DNA of 64,000 nt from Alphaproteobacteria bacterium (GTDB lineage: Bacteria > Pseudomonadota > Alphaproteobacteria > Caulobacterales > Hyphomonadaceae), in the NCBI GenBank assembly GCA_018827375.1, contig JAHJYW010000045.1, forward strand, positions 124,001 to 188,000. Reading direction: 5' to 3'. Of the stretch, positions 24,892 to 34,254 are shown piece after piece. A program made the translations under genes and the position numbers. Under the pieces are notes generated by a model. The model searched no databases. It was not told where the DNA came from and saw nothing but the letters and a program-made list of their open reading frames with translations. Numbering within the stretch: the first letter of the stretch is position 1; every line of letters begins with the position of its first letter.

Positions 24892-24895
24892 ATAC

Positions 24896-27058
24896 TTACT
24901 TCCCGTCGAACAGCCGCTCTGACAGGTAGGTAAATTCCAAAGCGGTACGCTTGGCCCGTTCTGTCTGGTTCGCCGCAGCCGAATGGCCCCCGTCGATATT
25001 TTCGTAGTAGAGGAAGGGCAGTCCGGCCTCCTCGAACAATTTGGCCATCTTGCGTGCGTGGCCGGGGTGCACCCGGTCATCCTTGGTCGAGGTGACAAAG
25101 AAGGGCTCAGGATAAGCCTTGGAGGCATCGAAATTCTGATACGGCGAAATCGTCTCTAGGAATGACCGTTCTTCGGGCACGTCCGGCGATCCGTATTCAT
25201 CCACCCATGACGCGCCCGCCAGCAGGAGGTGATAGCGCATCATGTCGAGCAGCGGCACCTGCACCACGACCGCGTTCCACAGGTCCGGCCGCTGGTTCAG
25301 CATCACGCCCATCAGCAAGCCGCCATTCGACCCGCCCATGATCCCGAGATGGTCCGGGCTGGTCACCTTGCGGGAAATCAGGTCCTCACCCACCGCGATG
25401 AAATCATCATAGACGCGCTGGCGGTTCAGCTTGAGCCCCGCCTGGTGCCAAGCCGGGCCAAACTCGCCGCCGCCCCTGATGTTTGCCAACACATAAGCGC
25501 CGCCCTGCTCCAGCCAGAGCCGGCCCGTGACCGGGCTATAGCCAGGATTCATCGACACCTGGAACCCGCCATAGCCATAGAGCAGCGTCGGCGTGCTGCC
25601 ATCGCGCTTCATGCCGGATTTGTGCACGATGAAATAGGGCACCTTCGTCCCATCCTTCGACACAGCGAAGAACTGCTCCACTTCGAGCCCCGACGCATCG
25701 AACTTGCCCGGCAAGCTCTTCACGGTCGTGACCGCGCCGCTGGCAATGTCATAACCGAGCAACGAATCCGGCGTCAGGAAGTCCTGATAGGTCAGGAACA
25801 CTGTCTCTTCGTGCTCATCGGCGAACACGATGCCGGCCTGGCCCGTGCCCGGAAGCTCCAGCGCATTGGTTGTCCAGCCATTCGCGCCGGGCTCAAGCCG
25901 CAGCACACGGCTCGCCACATTGTCATTGATCGACAGCAGCGCGGCGCCCTTGGCCACAGCGACACCGTTTACTGCCTGCGCCGCATTCGGCCGGAACACG
26001 AGGCTTACGTCCGGCAATCCGCGCGTCTCGAGGAACGCTTCGACATTAAAGGCCACGAGGTCACCTGTCTTGAAGGTTGCGTCCTGCCCCTCCGGCTCCC
26101 AATCCTCTTCCAGCGAAAGGAGGAAATGGCCCTTATAGATGCCTTCCGGCGAGGATTTCAGCGGGATGGGCCAGCGCACCGGTTCCACCTCGCCCTCGGG
26201 AAGCCACCAGAAGGAATGGGTGAAGAAGGTCTCCGATTTCACCGCGCCCTGAATAACGCGCCCGTCTTCCAGCTCCATCACCGATGGCCACACGCCGACA
26301 TGATCCCGCGTTCCGCGGATGACTTCCTGTGCCTCAGAAAGCGGCGTGCCCCGCTTCCAGCGCTTCACGATGAACGGATAGCCGGACGCCGTGACAGTGC
26401 CTTCGCCCCAGTCCGAAGCGATCAGCAGCGTGTCCGCATCAACCCACGAAATGCCCTGCTTGGCCTCTGGCGTGACGAAGCCACCATCCACGAAGGTCTT
26501 CGTCTCAAGATCGAACTCGCGATTGATCACGGCATCCTTGCCGCCATCCGACAGCGACACAAGGCAATGGCGAACCGGTCTGCCCTTTTCGCGCAGGCAG
26601 TTGGCGCCCGTATAGACCCAGTTTTTGCCCTCATCCGCCGCGAGCTGGTCGAAATCGACCACGGTCTCCCAGTCCGGTGCATCAGTCGCATAGCTCTCGA
26701 GCGTCGTACGGCGCCACAGGCCGCGCACATTCACATCGTCCTGCCAGAAATTATAGACCATCCCGTCGCGCACGGTGCCATACGGGATGCGCTCGTCCGA
26801 TGTCAGCACGTCCAGCGCCGCAGCCTCATAGCCAGCGTAACGCGAGTCGGCCTGCAGCGTGGCGAGGCTGCGCTCATTCTGTGCACGGACCCATGACAAA
26901 GCCTTGTCGCCTTCGACCTCTTCCAGCCAGAGGTACGGGTCCGTCTCTGCGACTTGCGTGTGATTGGTGGGGGCGTCTGACAAATCAGTCTCCATTTCAG
27001 GTGTCTGTGTGCAGGCAACGCACAAAATCGTGGTGAGCAGGGGAATAATGCGGCGCAT
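24896..27058 (-). CDS. Prolyl oligopeptidase family serine peptidase (S9A), lipoprotein
   Basis: 720 residues from the ATG at 27058 (AGGAG five bases before it; neighbouring in-frame ATGs are possible). N-terminal lipoprotein signal with lipobox CVAC, so it is probably anchored in the periplasm. Residues about 45-440 form the seven-bladed beta-propeller (starts DPYLWLEEVEGDKALSWV), the rest the alpha/beta-hydrolase domain. Catalytic Ser is in GGSNGG (near residue 576), Asp in STKDDRVHPGH (near 660) and His in DGGHSAA (near 692). Cleaves short proline-containing peptides. No signs of decay; convergent inverted repeat follows. Confidence 0.93.
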   Translation of the reverse strand: MRRIIPLLTTILCVACTQTPEMETDLSDAPTNHTQVAETDPYLWLEEVEGDKALSWVRAQNERSLATLQADSRYAGYEAAALDVLTSDERIPYGTVRDGMVYNFWQDDVNVRGLWRRTTLESYATDAPDWETVVDFDQLAADEGKNWVYTGANCLREKGRPVRHCLVSLSDGGKDAVINREFDLETKTFVDGGFVTPEAKQGISWVDADTLLIASDWGEGTVTASGYPFIVKRWKRGTPLSEAQEVIRGTRDHVGVWPSVMELEDGRVIQGAVKSETFFTHSFWWLPEGEVEPVRWPIPLKSSPEGIYKGHFLLSLEEDWEPEGQDATFKTGDLVAFNVEAFLETRGLPDVSLVFRPNAAQAVNGVAVAKGAALLSINDNVASRVLRLEPGANGWTTNALELPGTGQAGIVFADEHEETVFLTYQDFLTPDSLLGYDIASGAVTTVKSLPGKFDASGLEVEQFFAVSKDGTKVPYFIVHKSGMKRDGSTPTLLYGYGGFQVSMNPGYSPVTGRLWLEQGGAYVLANIRGGGEFGPAWHQAGLKLNRQRVYDDFIAVGEDLISRKVTSPDHLGIMGGSNGGLLMGVMLNQRPDLWNAVVVQVPLLDMMRYHLLLAGASWVDEYGSPDVPEERSFLETISPYQNFDASKAYPEPFFVTSTKDDRVHPGHARKMAKLFEEAGLPFLYYENIDGGHSAAANQTERAKRTALEFTYLSERLFDGK

Positions 27059-27168
27059 CATGGCTCCTTGCACGGGGTCAATGACCCGCTTTTAAGTTTT
27101 GACTCGTCCCAAGCCCGGAATGCACGACATAATGCGGCGGACTAGCGAACGCAAACAGGGGGAAACCG

Positions 27169-28908
27169 ATGGGCCAGACATTCAGCCCGAACGCCACGTC
27201 GCGGCGCAACCTGCTGCTTGGCGCAGGCGCTGGCCTCGCGGGGCTTGCCGCCGCAGCCTGCTCGCGGACACCGGAGCCAGCCGCTTTGCCCGAGGGCATC
27301 AGCGCGACCACGATTCGCGACGCCGAGACCCTCACCGGCATTACATACACGGATGCCGAACGGGCCCAGATGGTCGCCGACCTCGAAGCCCGCCTCGACG
27401 CACTCAAGCAATTGCGCGAAGTCGATAAACCGAACAGCCTCGCCCCGGCCACCGTCTTCGATCCGCGTCTGCCTGGCGTCGACTACGGCCTTTCGACCAC
27501 GTCCAGCGTCAGTGTCATGCCATACGTCAGTGCCGCCATGCCGGGCGAGGACGACGTGGCCTTTGCCTCGCTGACGCAGCTGCGCACATGGCTTTCAGCT
27601 GGCGCGATCTCGAGCCGGGAACTGACCGATCTTTACCTCAAGCGGATTGAGACTTTTGGTCCCAAACTCGAATGCTTTGTCACTGTCATGGCCGAGCGGG
27701 CCCGGCGCGAAGCGGATGCGATGGACGCCGAACGCGCTGCCGGCAAGGTGCGCGGGCCACTGCATGGCATTCCCTACGGCCTGAAGGACCTGTTCGATGC
27801 GGAAGGCGCGCCCACGACCTGGGGCGCGGCGCCCTACAGGACGCGCGCCTCAGAAGGTGACAGTGCCATCGTCCGAAAGCTGGCGGACGCCGGCGCCATC
27901 CTGCTTGGCAAGACCACTTGTGGCGCACTGGCCTATGGCGATGTCTGGTTCGGCGGCGTCACCCGCAATCCGTTCGATATTCGCGAAGGGTCATCCGGCT
28001 CCAGTGCCGGGTCGGCCAGTGCGACAGCCGCCGGACTTTGCGCCTTTTCGATCGGCACCGAGACGCTCGGCTCACTTGTGTCACCCGCCATGCGTTGCGG
28101 TATCACCGCGCTCAGGCCAACATTCGGCCGGGTCAGCCGGGCAGGGGGCATGGCGCTTTGCTGGTCACTCGACAAATGCGGTCCGATTGCCCGGTCGGTC
28201 GAGGACTGCGCCCTCGTGCTCGAAGCTATCAATGGATTTGACCCCGCCGATGCAGGCTCAATCGCGGCGGGTTTTAATTATGACTTTCGCACGTCGATAA
28301 CGGACCTTCGCCTCGGCATCGATCCGGCCTGGATGGAAGCTGCCACCGATACCGAACGCCACGCCATCGAAACCGCAAAGGCCCTCGGTGCCCGGCTTGT
28401 GCCTTTCACCGTGCCAGACCTCCCAGCCGATCCTCTCTCCCTGCAACTGACTGCCGAAGCCGCTGCCGCCTTCGAAGACCTGACCTTGTCCGGGCGTGAT
28501 GACGAGCTGACCTGGCAGGATCCGGAGGCCTGGCCGAATTCCTTCCGCGGCGCCCGTTTCATCAGCGCCGTGGATCTTATCCAGGTGGATCGCCTGCGTC
28601 GTCTCTGGATGCAGGCCATGCATGCGGCGTTCGCCGATGTGGATGTCGTGATCGGCCCCAGTTTTTCGAGCGGCATGCTCACGCCGACCAATTATACAGG
28701 TCACCCGTGTCTGGCGATGCGTTGCGGTTTCGACACGACGAAGCCCCGGACGCTGTTTGATTCAGAAACCAATCCCGATGCGTCTGAAGCCCGGACACCG
28801 GTTGCCATCTCACTCTGGGCGCCGCTCTTCCGGGAGGGACCTATGCTCGCCTTCGGCCGCGCGCTCGAACAAGCCCTTGGGGTCACGGGAGAGCGGCCTG
28901 AACTTTAG
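27169..28908 (+). CDS. Amidase-signature enzyme with Tat/lipoprotein signal
   Basis: 579 residues. N-terminus has TSRRNLLLGAGAGLAG followed by AAAACS: a twin-arginine motif plus a lipobox, so it is predicted to be exported folded by Tat and lipidated. The body is an amidase-signature domain with the catalytic Lys in YGLKDLF (near residue 206) and the Ser-rich loop EGSSGSSAGSAS with the cis-Ser/Ser pair, then IGTETLGSLVSPA. The loop reads GSSGSSAG rather than the commoner GGSSGG, a conservative change. Substrate, for instance peptide amide or small amides, is unknown. Its stop overlaps the convergent gene by TTAG (28905-28908). Confidence 0.9.
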   Translation: MGQTFSPNATSRRNLLLGAGAGLAGLAAAACSRTPEPAALPEGISATTIRDAETLTGITYTDAERAQMVADLEARLDALKQLREVDKPNSLAPATVFDPRLPGVDYGLSTTSSVSVMPYVSAAMPGEDDVAFASLTQLRTWLSAGAISSRELTDLYLKRIETFGPKLECFVTVMAERARREADAMDAERAAGKVRGPLHGIPYGLKDLFDAEGAPTTWGAAPYRTRASEGDSAIVRKLADAGAILLGKTTCGALAYGDVWFGGVTRNPFDIREGSSGSSAGSASATAAGLCAFSIGTETLGSLVSPAMRCGITALRPTFGRVSRAGGMALCWSLDKCGPIARSVEDCALVLEAINGFDPADAGSIAAGFNYDFRTSITDLRLGIDPAWMEAATDTERHAIETAKALGARLVPFTVPDLPADPLSLQLTAEAAAAFEDLTLSGRDDELTWQDPEAWPNSFRGARFISAVDLIQVDRLRRLWMQAMHAAFADVDVVIGPSFSSGMLTPTNYTGHPCLAMRCGFDTTKPRTLFDSETNPDASEARTPVAISLWAPLFREGPMLAFGRALEQALGVTGERPEL

Positions 28909-29510
28909 GACGGATCGCCAGTTTTCCAGGATCCCAGCCGCTCGAACGTAACTCTCTCGACAAGCAGCGCGCGGCTTTTGTCTGGCACAACAGGCCTGAT
29001 GCCGAAATAGTCGACCCCCTGATCTCCCTCGATGAGGGGCACGTCATAATCGAAACTGAAATCCTCGAATTCGGGTTTGAGATCGAAAATTTTCCAGCCC
29101 GATTCGCCCACGCGGCCTGCAGAGTAATTGAGTGCGATCTGCATGGCGCCCTGGTCCCGGACAGGACGCGCCCGCACCGTCGTGCGTATTGTCTGCCCTG
29201 CGAACTGGATTTCAAGATCGGCGGCCAGGCGAAAGTGCGGGCCAAGCTCAGGCTCATCCCGCAATGCGCCTGCGTCCGCCTCAATCAGCAGCACCCGCTT
29301 GCCATCAGGCTCAGTGGCCAGTTCCGTTTTTGCGTTACCGCCCGCATAAATCTTGTGGAGATAATCACCTTCAACGACGATCTTGTCATAGTTGGAGCCA
29401 TCACCCGTCAGCGTGCCGGTCGGAAGCGCACCGATGGCCGGCCGGATGGCGAAAAAGACCATCAGGCCCACCACAACCAACGCAGCCGGGAAGAAAAACC
29501 TGTCTCGCAT
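28905..29510 (-). CDS. Exported or membrane-anchored protein of unknown function
   Basis: 201 residues: one N-terminal hydrophobic helix (FFFPAALVVVGLMVFFAI) not followed by a clear cleavage site, then a periplasmic beta-rich domain with YDKIVVEGDYLHKIYAGG, LRLAADLEIQFAG-like strands, SGWKIFDLKPEFEDFSFDYDVP and DYFGIRPVVPDKSRALLVERV. The strand pattern and W/F-rich surface suggest a jelly-roll or carbohydrate-binding-type domain (inference). No catalytic motif seen. The ATG is at 29510, about 130 bases from the start of the divergent AGE-epimerase gene. Confidence 0.7.
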   Translation of the reverse strand: MRDRFFFPAALVVVGLMVFFAIRPAIGALPTGTLTGDGSNYDKIVVEGDYLHKIYAGGNAKTELATEPDGKRVLLIEADAGALRDEPELGPHFRLAADLEIQFAGQTIRTTVRARPVRDQGAMQIALNYSAGRVGESGWKIFDLKPEFEDFSFDYDVPLIEGDQGVDYFGIRPVVPDKSRALLVERVTFERLGSWKTGDPS

Positions 29511-29641
29511 GCGGCGTGTCCTTTGCTACCGGCAAAGCGCGCAACGGCGCTGGCCAATCAATGCATCTGCTGATAGCAGGAGCACGATCGGTTTGGCGAG
29601 CCGTATGCTCGGCTTAACATGCATTTCGAGGACCCTCCCTA

Positions 29642-30784
29642 ATGTCCAGGTCAGCCTTGAAGCGTCGGGCCAAGGAAGCCCGCACATGGCTCACGGATGC
29701 CTGTTTTCCGCTCTGGGCAGAGCGTGGCACCAGCAGTTCCGGCCTTTTCCGGGAAGCACTTGAGTTAGACCACACGATTACCGATTCGCTTCCAAACCGC
29801 GTTCGTGTTCAGGCCCGCCAGACCTATGTCTTTGCAGAGGCCCTGAGACTCGGTTGGAAGCCGGACACCTCACGCGACCGAGTCGAGCGCGGGCTTGGAA
29901 TCCTGACAGGCCTCGCACGGCGCGATGACGGCCTGGTCGGCCGCACGCTGCGCCCGGATGGCAGCGGATTGCTGGATGATACGCCCGACCTCTATGACAT
30001 TGCTTTCACGCTATTCGCCATTGCGGAATCCTCTGCCGTGCTTGGCGGTAATGGCGAAACCCGGGCCAGCGCAGGCGCCCTGCTGGATGCCGTCGACCGG
30101 CAGATGCGTGACCGCTTGAACGGCGGCTATGCCGAGACCCTGCCGCCGCCCGGAATACGCGAGCAAAACCCGCACATGCACCTGCTGGAGGCCTGTCTCT
30201 CGCTCCACAAGGTTGATCCGGATGGCCGGCATATCGCCCGTGCCGCCGAAATCATTTCATTGTTCGAAACCTTCTTTACGGCCGGTCCCGGTGGCTTGCT
30301 CGGGGAACGCTTTGCGGCAGACTGGTCCATACCTGCAGGCCGAGATGCCGAGATTATCGAGCCTGGCCACCAGTTCGAATGGGTCTGGCTACTGCATGCC
30401 TACGCGACTGCAGCTGAAACAATGGTTCACCCGGCTGCAGAGGCGCTCTATGATTTTGCCTGCGCCACACTCGATGAGGCGGGCAGGGCCTGTGTTGAGG
30501 TGACCCGCGACGGCCAGCCTTTTGACGCCTCACGCCGCACCTGGCCCCAGTCCGAGGCCCTGAAAGCCCACCTAGCCATGCTCGAGGCAACCGGAGACGA
30601 GCGCTACGCGGCCGCGGCGTGCACCAGTTTTGATGTCATCATGGACGAATTCCTGACACCCGATGGTGGCTGGATCAATCACTACGGCGCGGAGGGTGAC
30701 ATCGTCTCGACTTTCATGCCCGCCTCGACCGGCTATCACGTCGTTCTGTCTTTTGCCGAGCTGATCCGGGTCATGAAAGCTTGA
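29642..30784 (+). CDS. AGE family epimerase/isomerase
   Basis: 380-residue (alpha/alpha)6-barrel enzyme of the N-acylglucosamine 2-epimerase / mannose isomerase group. Family residues visible: RVRVQARQTYVFAEAL (Arg and Tyr of the sugar site), NPHMHLLEACLSL, the catalytic-His segment EPGHQFEWVWLL, TWPQSEALKAHL and the final MPASTGYHVV His. Likely isomerises mannose-type sugars. Its successor gpmA follows after 70 bases on the same strand, but they need not share an operon. GAGGA upstream of the ATG. Confidence 0.9.
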   Translation: MSRSALKRRAKEARTWLTDACFPLWAERGTSSSGLFREALELDHTITDSLPNRVRVQARQTYVFAEALRLGWKPDTSRDRVERGLGILTGLARRDDGLVGRTLRPDGSGLLDDTPDLYDIAFTLFAIAESSAVLGGNGETRASAGALLDAVDRQMRDRLNGGYAETLPPPGIREQNPHMHLLEACLSLHKVDPDGRHIARAAEIISLFETFFTAGPGGLLGERFAADWSIPAGRDAEIIEPGHQFEWVWLLHAYATAAETMVHPAAEALYDFACATLDEAGRACVEVTRDGQPFDASRRTWPQSEALKAHLAMLEATGDERYAAAACTSFDVIMDEFLTPDGGWINHYGAEGDIVSTFMPASTGYHVVLSFAELIRVMKA

Positions 30785-30854
30785 ACCTTTGGTGATTTAC
30801 CCCGAGAAGGGCGCCATATGCTTGAAGTGACGCCGTTTTGAGGAAATCTGATCA

Positions 30855-31568
30855 ATGACCAAACTCGCCCTTGTCCGCCATGGCCAGTCCGCCTGGAACC
30901 TTGAAAACCGCTTCACCGGCTGGTGGGATGCCGACCTCACCGAAAAGGGCGAGGCCGAGGCCCGCCATTCCGGCAAGCTTCTCAAGGAAGTCGATGCCGA
31001 TTTCCGCGCCGCGTTCACAAGCGTCCAGACCCGTGCCATTCGCACGCTCTGGATGGCGCTGACGGAAATGGGCCGCGTCTGGGTACCGGTCGAAAAGAAC
31101 TGGCAGCTCAACGAGCGCCACTATGGTGGACTGACCGGTCTCGATAAGGCCGAGACCGCCGCCAAGCATGGTGACGAACAGGTTCACGTATGGCGCCGCT
31201 CCTATGACGTCCCGCCGCCGCCCATCGATGCAGGCAGCCAGTACGATCCAGCCCGCGACCCACGTTACAAGGGCATCGATGTCCCGGCCACGGAAAGCCT
31301 GAAGACAACACTCGAGCGTGTGTTGCCCTATTGGTCCAATGAAATCGCCCCTGTCCTGAGCGCCGGAACAGACACCGTGATTGCCGCACATGGCAATTCG
31401 CTGCGCGCCCTTGTGAAACACCTGTTCAATGTGCCAGATGAGTCCATTACCGGGATCGAGATTCCGACTGGCAACCCTCTTCTGATCGATCTTGACCCCA
31501 ACCTTAAGCCCATCTCAGTTCGATATTTGGATCCTGCTCGCGCAACGCCACTGCCTGAACTTCCATGA
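30855..31568 (+). CDS. gpmA: 2,3-bisphosphoglycerate-dependent phosphoglycerate mutase
   Basis: Glycolytic/gluconeogenic interconversion of 3- and 2-phosphoglycerate. 237 residues. The phosphohistidine motif LVRHGQSAWN (His9) starts the protein; FTGWWDADLTEKG, the ERHYGGLTGLDK substrate loop and the second His in AAHGNSLRALVK are intact. TRAIRTLW carries the conserved Arg. GAGGA lies ten bases before the ATG. Its last four bases overlap the start of the following deaminase gene (ATGA, 31565-31568). Confidence 0.96.
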   Translation: MTKLALVRHGQSAWNLENRFTGWWDADLTEKGEAEARHSGKLLKEVDADFRAAFTSVQTRAIRTLWMALTEMGRVWVPVEKNWQLNERHYGGLTGLDKAETAAKHGDEQVHVWRRSYDVPPPPIDAGSQYDPARDPRYKGIDVPATESLKTTLERVLPYWSNEIAPVLSAGTDTVIAAHGNSLRALVKHLFNVPDESITGIEIPTGNPLLIDLDPNLKPISVRYLDPARATPLPELP

Positions 31569-32020
31569 GCCGACGTCTCGACCGGCGCATGATGGGCCGG
31601 GCACTTTGCCTCGCCCGGCTTAACCAAGGCCTGACAGGGCCGAATCCCTCGGTTGGCTGCGTCATTCTGGATGTGGATGGCCATCTGGCCGGTGATGGCG
31701 TCACGGGTCTGGGCGGGCGCCCTCATGCAGAAGAAATCGCGCTCGACGAGGCAGGCGCACTTGCCCTGGGCGGCACGGCCTATGTCACGCTTGAGCCCTG
31801 CCGCGAGCGCTCGGCCGGCAGCCCGTCCTGTTCCACCAAACTGAAAGAAGCGGGCATCGCCCGTGTCGTCTGCGCCATTACCGATCCGCACCCGCTGGCC
31901 GAAGGCGGCATTGCCGCCCTGCGCGAGGCTGGCATCCGTGTTGAGACCGGCATCGGCGGACGGGTCGCAGCCCGCCTCTACCGCGGCTTCTTCCGGACCG
32001 TCCATTCCACCAAGGGCTAG
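31565..32020 (+). CDS. RibD-like deaminase-domain protein, stand-alone
   Basis: 151 residues corresponding to the N-terminal deaminase half of RibD (2,5-diamino-6-ribosylamino-pyrimidinone 5'-phosphate deaminase), or a related cytidine-deaminase-fold enzyme. Zinc motifs: PHAEEIA (His and catalytic Glu) and EPCRERSAGSPSC (two Cys). NPSVGCVI in the start region is RibD-like. The C-terminal reductase domain is missing entirely, so if it is RibD a separate reductase is needed. Start overlaps the gpmA stop (ATGA), coupling the two genes; stop shares CTAG (32017-32020) with the convergent glycosyltransferase. Confidence 0.8.
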   Translation: MSRRLDRRMMGRALCLARLNQGLTGPNPSVGCVILDVDGHLAGDGVTGLGGRPHAEEIALDEAGALALGGTAYVTLEPCRERSAGSPSCSTKLKEAGIARVVCAITDPHPLAEGGIAALREAGIRVETGIGGRVAARLYRGFFRTVHSTKG

Positions 32021-33066
32021 CCGCCGAACGGCCCCGCATGCGCAGCGATCTTTTCATACAAGGCCAGTGAGTCACGCTGGAAGACGGCCTTGGTGAACTG
32101 CGCTTCGTAAGACGCGCGCCCGCCCGCAACCAGTTTCGCTGCTAGATCCTTGTCCGTCACAACCTTGCGCAAGGCATCGGCAAGGGCATCGACGTCATTC
32201 TTCGGAATGAGCAGGCCGTTGACGCCGTCCTTCACATAGGCGGCCGGGCCAACCGCATCAGCGGCGACCAGCGGGCGTGAGCCCGCCCAGGCATCCACCG
32301 TCACGGTGCCGAAAGGTTCATAGCGCGACGGGAATGCAACGACATCACAGGCCGCCAGCAACTCACCGCGATCATTTCGCCAGCCAAGGAAGCGTACGCG
32401 GTCGTCGAGGCCGAGCCGCGTGCAATGCGCTTTCAGTTCCTGCTCAAGCGGGCCTTCGCCAGCGATCCAGACATACAGGCCATCAATCTTCGCCGTCGCA
32501 TCAAGCAAGGTGTCGAGGCCCTTCTTTTCGTGCAGGCGCGCCAGCGCCAGCGCGACCGGAGCATCTTCGGGCGTATTCAGCGCCTTGCGGCTCGCAGGGT
32601 CTGCGCCGGTGAAGTCTGCATAAGTGTGGACGATGGCAGAGCGCTCGTCGCTGACGCCCTGTTCGCGGATATGGCGCAAGAGGTCGATGGTAAGGCCGAC
32701 ATGCCATTCGCAATTCTTGAAACGCGCCAGCTTGTAGTATCCGCCATACCACCCGATTGACCGTGGGCGGAATTGTTTGGGCGCAAATTGTCCGGCGCGG
32801 CCCATCCAGTATTCGATGACGTCCGGCTGGAACTGCTTGAGGGATTCCGCGATCACGCGCTGTGTCGGGAACGGCCAGCTATTGTTGAAAGCGGCCACGT
32901 CCACACCGATGCCGGCCTCGCGAAATTTCTGGATCCGGAACGCATTGTCAGGCCGCGTCACGACGTGCTGTTCAAGGTCCGTCTCGGCAAGCGCGAGCAC
33001 CGATTCCAGCATGATGTTTTCTGCGCCGCCTTCTGCCGCGCCTGCCATGACATGCATTACACGCAT
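32017..33066 (-). CDS. Family 4-type (GT-B) glycosyltransferase
   Basis: 349 residues from ATG 33066 (GGAC upstream; the longer frame upstream of it is not supported by family alignment). Typical start MRVMHVMAGAAEGGAE, the N-terminal acceptor domain to about residue 165, and the C-terminal nucleotide-sugar domain with LALARLHEKKGLDTLLDA, WIAGEGPLEQEL, VRFLGWRNDRGELLAACDV and the EPFG signature PSRYEPFGTVTVDAWA, ending in the VNGLLIPKNDVDALADAL segment. Retaining glycosyltransferase, sugar and acceptor unknown; lipid A/polysaccharide decoration is plausible from the family only. Confidence 0.9.
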   Translation of the reverse strand: MRVMHVMAGAAEGGAENIMLESVLALAETDLEQHVVTRPDNAFRIQKFREAGIGVDVAAFNNSWPFPTQRVIAESLKQFQPDVIEYWMGRAGQFAPKQFRPRSIGWYGGYYKLARFKNCEWHVGLTIDLLRHIREQGVSDERSAIVHTYADFTGADPASRKALNTPEDAPVALALARLHEKKGLDTLLDATAKIDGLYVWIAGEGPLEQELKAHCTRLGLDDRVRFLGWRNDRGELLAACDVVAFPSRYEPFGTVTVDAWAGSRPLVAADAVGPAAYVKDGVNGLLIPKNDVDALADALRKVVTDKDLAAKLVAGGRASYEAQFTKAVFQRDSLALYEKIAAHAGPFGG

Positions 33067-33199
33067 TTCATCTGTCCTTTGTATCCTGCCACCCCAGCAT
33101 TTGATGCAGCGCATAGCCATTATCGGCGCAGGCGGCAAACGCTGCTTGGCAGTTCGGGGTGAAGTGCATAGAGAGGGGCCAGACCGGAAGGGTAGCGTT

Positions 33200-34201
33200 A
33201 TGACCAATTATCGTCTGTTTGGCGCAGACACGTCTCCGTACTCACTCAAGGTGAAAGCCTTCCTCCGTTACAAAGAATTGCCCTTCGACTGGATCGCCCG
33301 ATCACGCAGCAATGAAGCGGAATTCCGGGCCAATGCGCAGGCGGTTGCGACTGTTCCGCTGCTCGTTTCTCCCACACGCCCGGTCAATCAGGACTCCACG
33401 GCAATGCTGGCGGCGATCGAGGCTGACCATCCCGAGCCCTCGTCTGTTCCTGATGATCCGGCCTGTGCGATGCTCGCGCTGATCCTCGAAGATTTCGCTG
33501 ACGAATGGCTGAACAAATGCATGTTCCAGCAACGCTGGGGACAAGCGCCCGACCGCGAAGTCGCCGCCTTGCGCGTACTCAACCAGCTCTATGACGGCAA
33601 GCCGCCACGTGCCCGCAAGGCGCCGCAGAAACAGATTGCCGAACGCATGGCGGCGCGCCTGCCGCTTGTCGGTGCAGAGACAGACAATAGCGAAACGCTC
33701 GACACGTCCTGGCGCCGCTTCGCCCTGCGGCTGAATACCCATCTCAAAGAACACCTCTGCCTTTTCGGCGGGCGTCCATCCGTGGCGGACTTTGCCATCG
33801 CTGCGCAGTTCCAGCAGATGTTGCTTGACCCCACGCCCGGTGACTGGTTGCGCGATCGCGCCCCGTTCGTGACCGCATGGTGCACGCATATGGAAGCGCC
33901 ACAGGCTGGTGGCCCATTCGAAGAACTCAGCGCATTGGAACAGACGCTGGCGCCACTCTTTGAAGGCGAAGTGAGTGTAACCTATCTGCCATGGGCAAGC
34001 GCCAACGCGGCCAGCGCCGCACGCAAACGTACGCGCTTTTCTGTGACACTGCCTGATGGTGCATTTGAGCAAGACACGCAGCGATATGCGGCCCGCGCCT
34101 TCAGATCCCTGCGGGCGGCCATATCCGCCACCAGCGAGGATGAGGCCCTCACGGAATTCCTTGAACGGACGGGTGCGCGTCGACACCTGGCCAAGGCATA
34201 A
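33200..34201 (+). CDS. Glutathione S-transferase-like protein, long form
   Basis: 333 residues from the ATG at 33200 (GAAGGG upstream); the longer open frame upstream overlaps the divergent glycosyltransferase promoter and is not used. N-terminal thioredoxin-like domain with DTSPYSLKVKAFLRYKELPFDW, the VATVPLL cis-Pro and VNQDSTAML segments, then an all-helical GST C-terminal domain with FGGRPSVADFAIAAQFQQM. A further 70-80 residues (TRFSVTLPDGAFEQDTQRYAA) extend beyond normal GSTs, with no clear family. Enzyme activity uncertain. A/T-run and hairpin follow its stop. Confidence 0.8.
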   Translation: MTNYRLFGADTSPYSLKVKAFLRYKELPFDWIARSRSNEAEFRANAQAVATVPLLVSPTRPVNQDSTAMLAAIEADHPEPSSVPDDPACAMLALILEDFADEWLNKCMFQQRWGQAPDREVAALRVLNQLYDGKPPRARKAPQKQIAERMAARLPLVGAETDNSETLDTSWRRFALRLNTHLKEHLCLFGGRPSVADFAIAAQFQQMLLDPTPGDWLRDRAPFVTAWCTHMEAPQAGGPFEELSALEQTLAPLFEGEVSVTYLPWASANAASAARKRTRFSVTLPDGAFEQDTQRYAARAFRSLRAAISATSEDEALTEFLERTGARRHLAKA

Positions 34202-34230
34202 AAAAACGGCGCGCCCCTTGGGACGCGCCG
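34200..34230 (-). terminator. Intrinsic terminator of the hsp20 gene
   Basis: Hairpin CGGCGCG / CGCGCCG (34207-34213 and 34224-34230, extended by two more G-C pairs with one mismatch); on the minus strand it is followed by seven U residues (34206-34200). It lies about 25 bases beyond the hsp20 stop. It does not have a T-tract for the plus-strand gene. Confidence 0.88.
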
Positions 34231-34254
34231 CTCTCAATTCCATGCGTACAGGCC

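Noticed and set aside
25229-26896. 555-codon plus-strand frame over the S9 peptidase
   Set aside because: Antisense to a peptidase with full catalytic triad.
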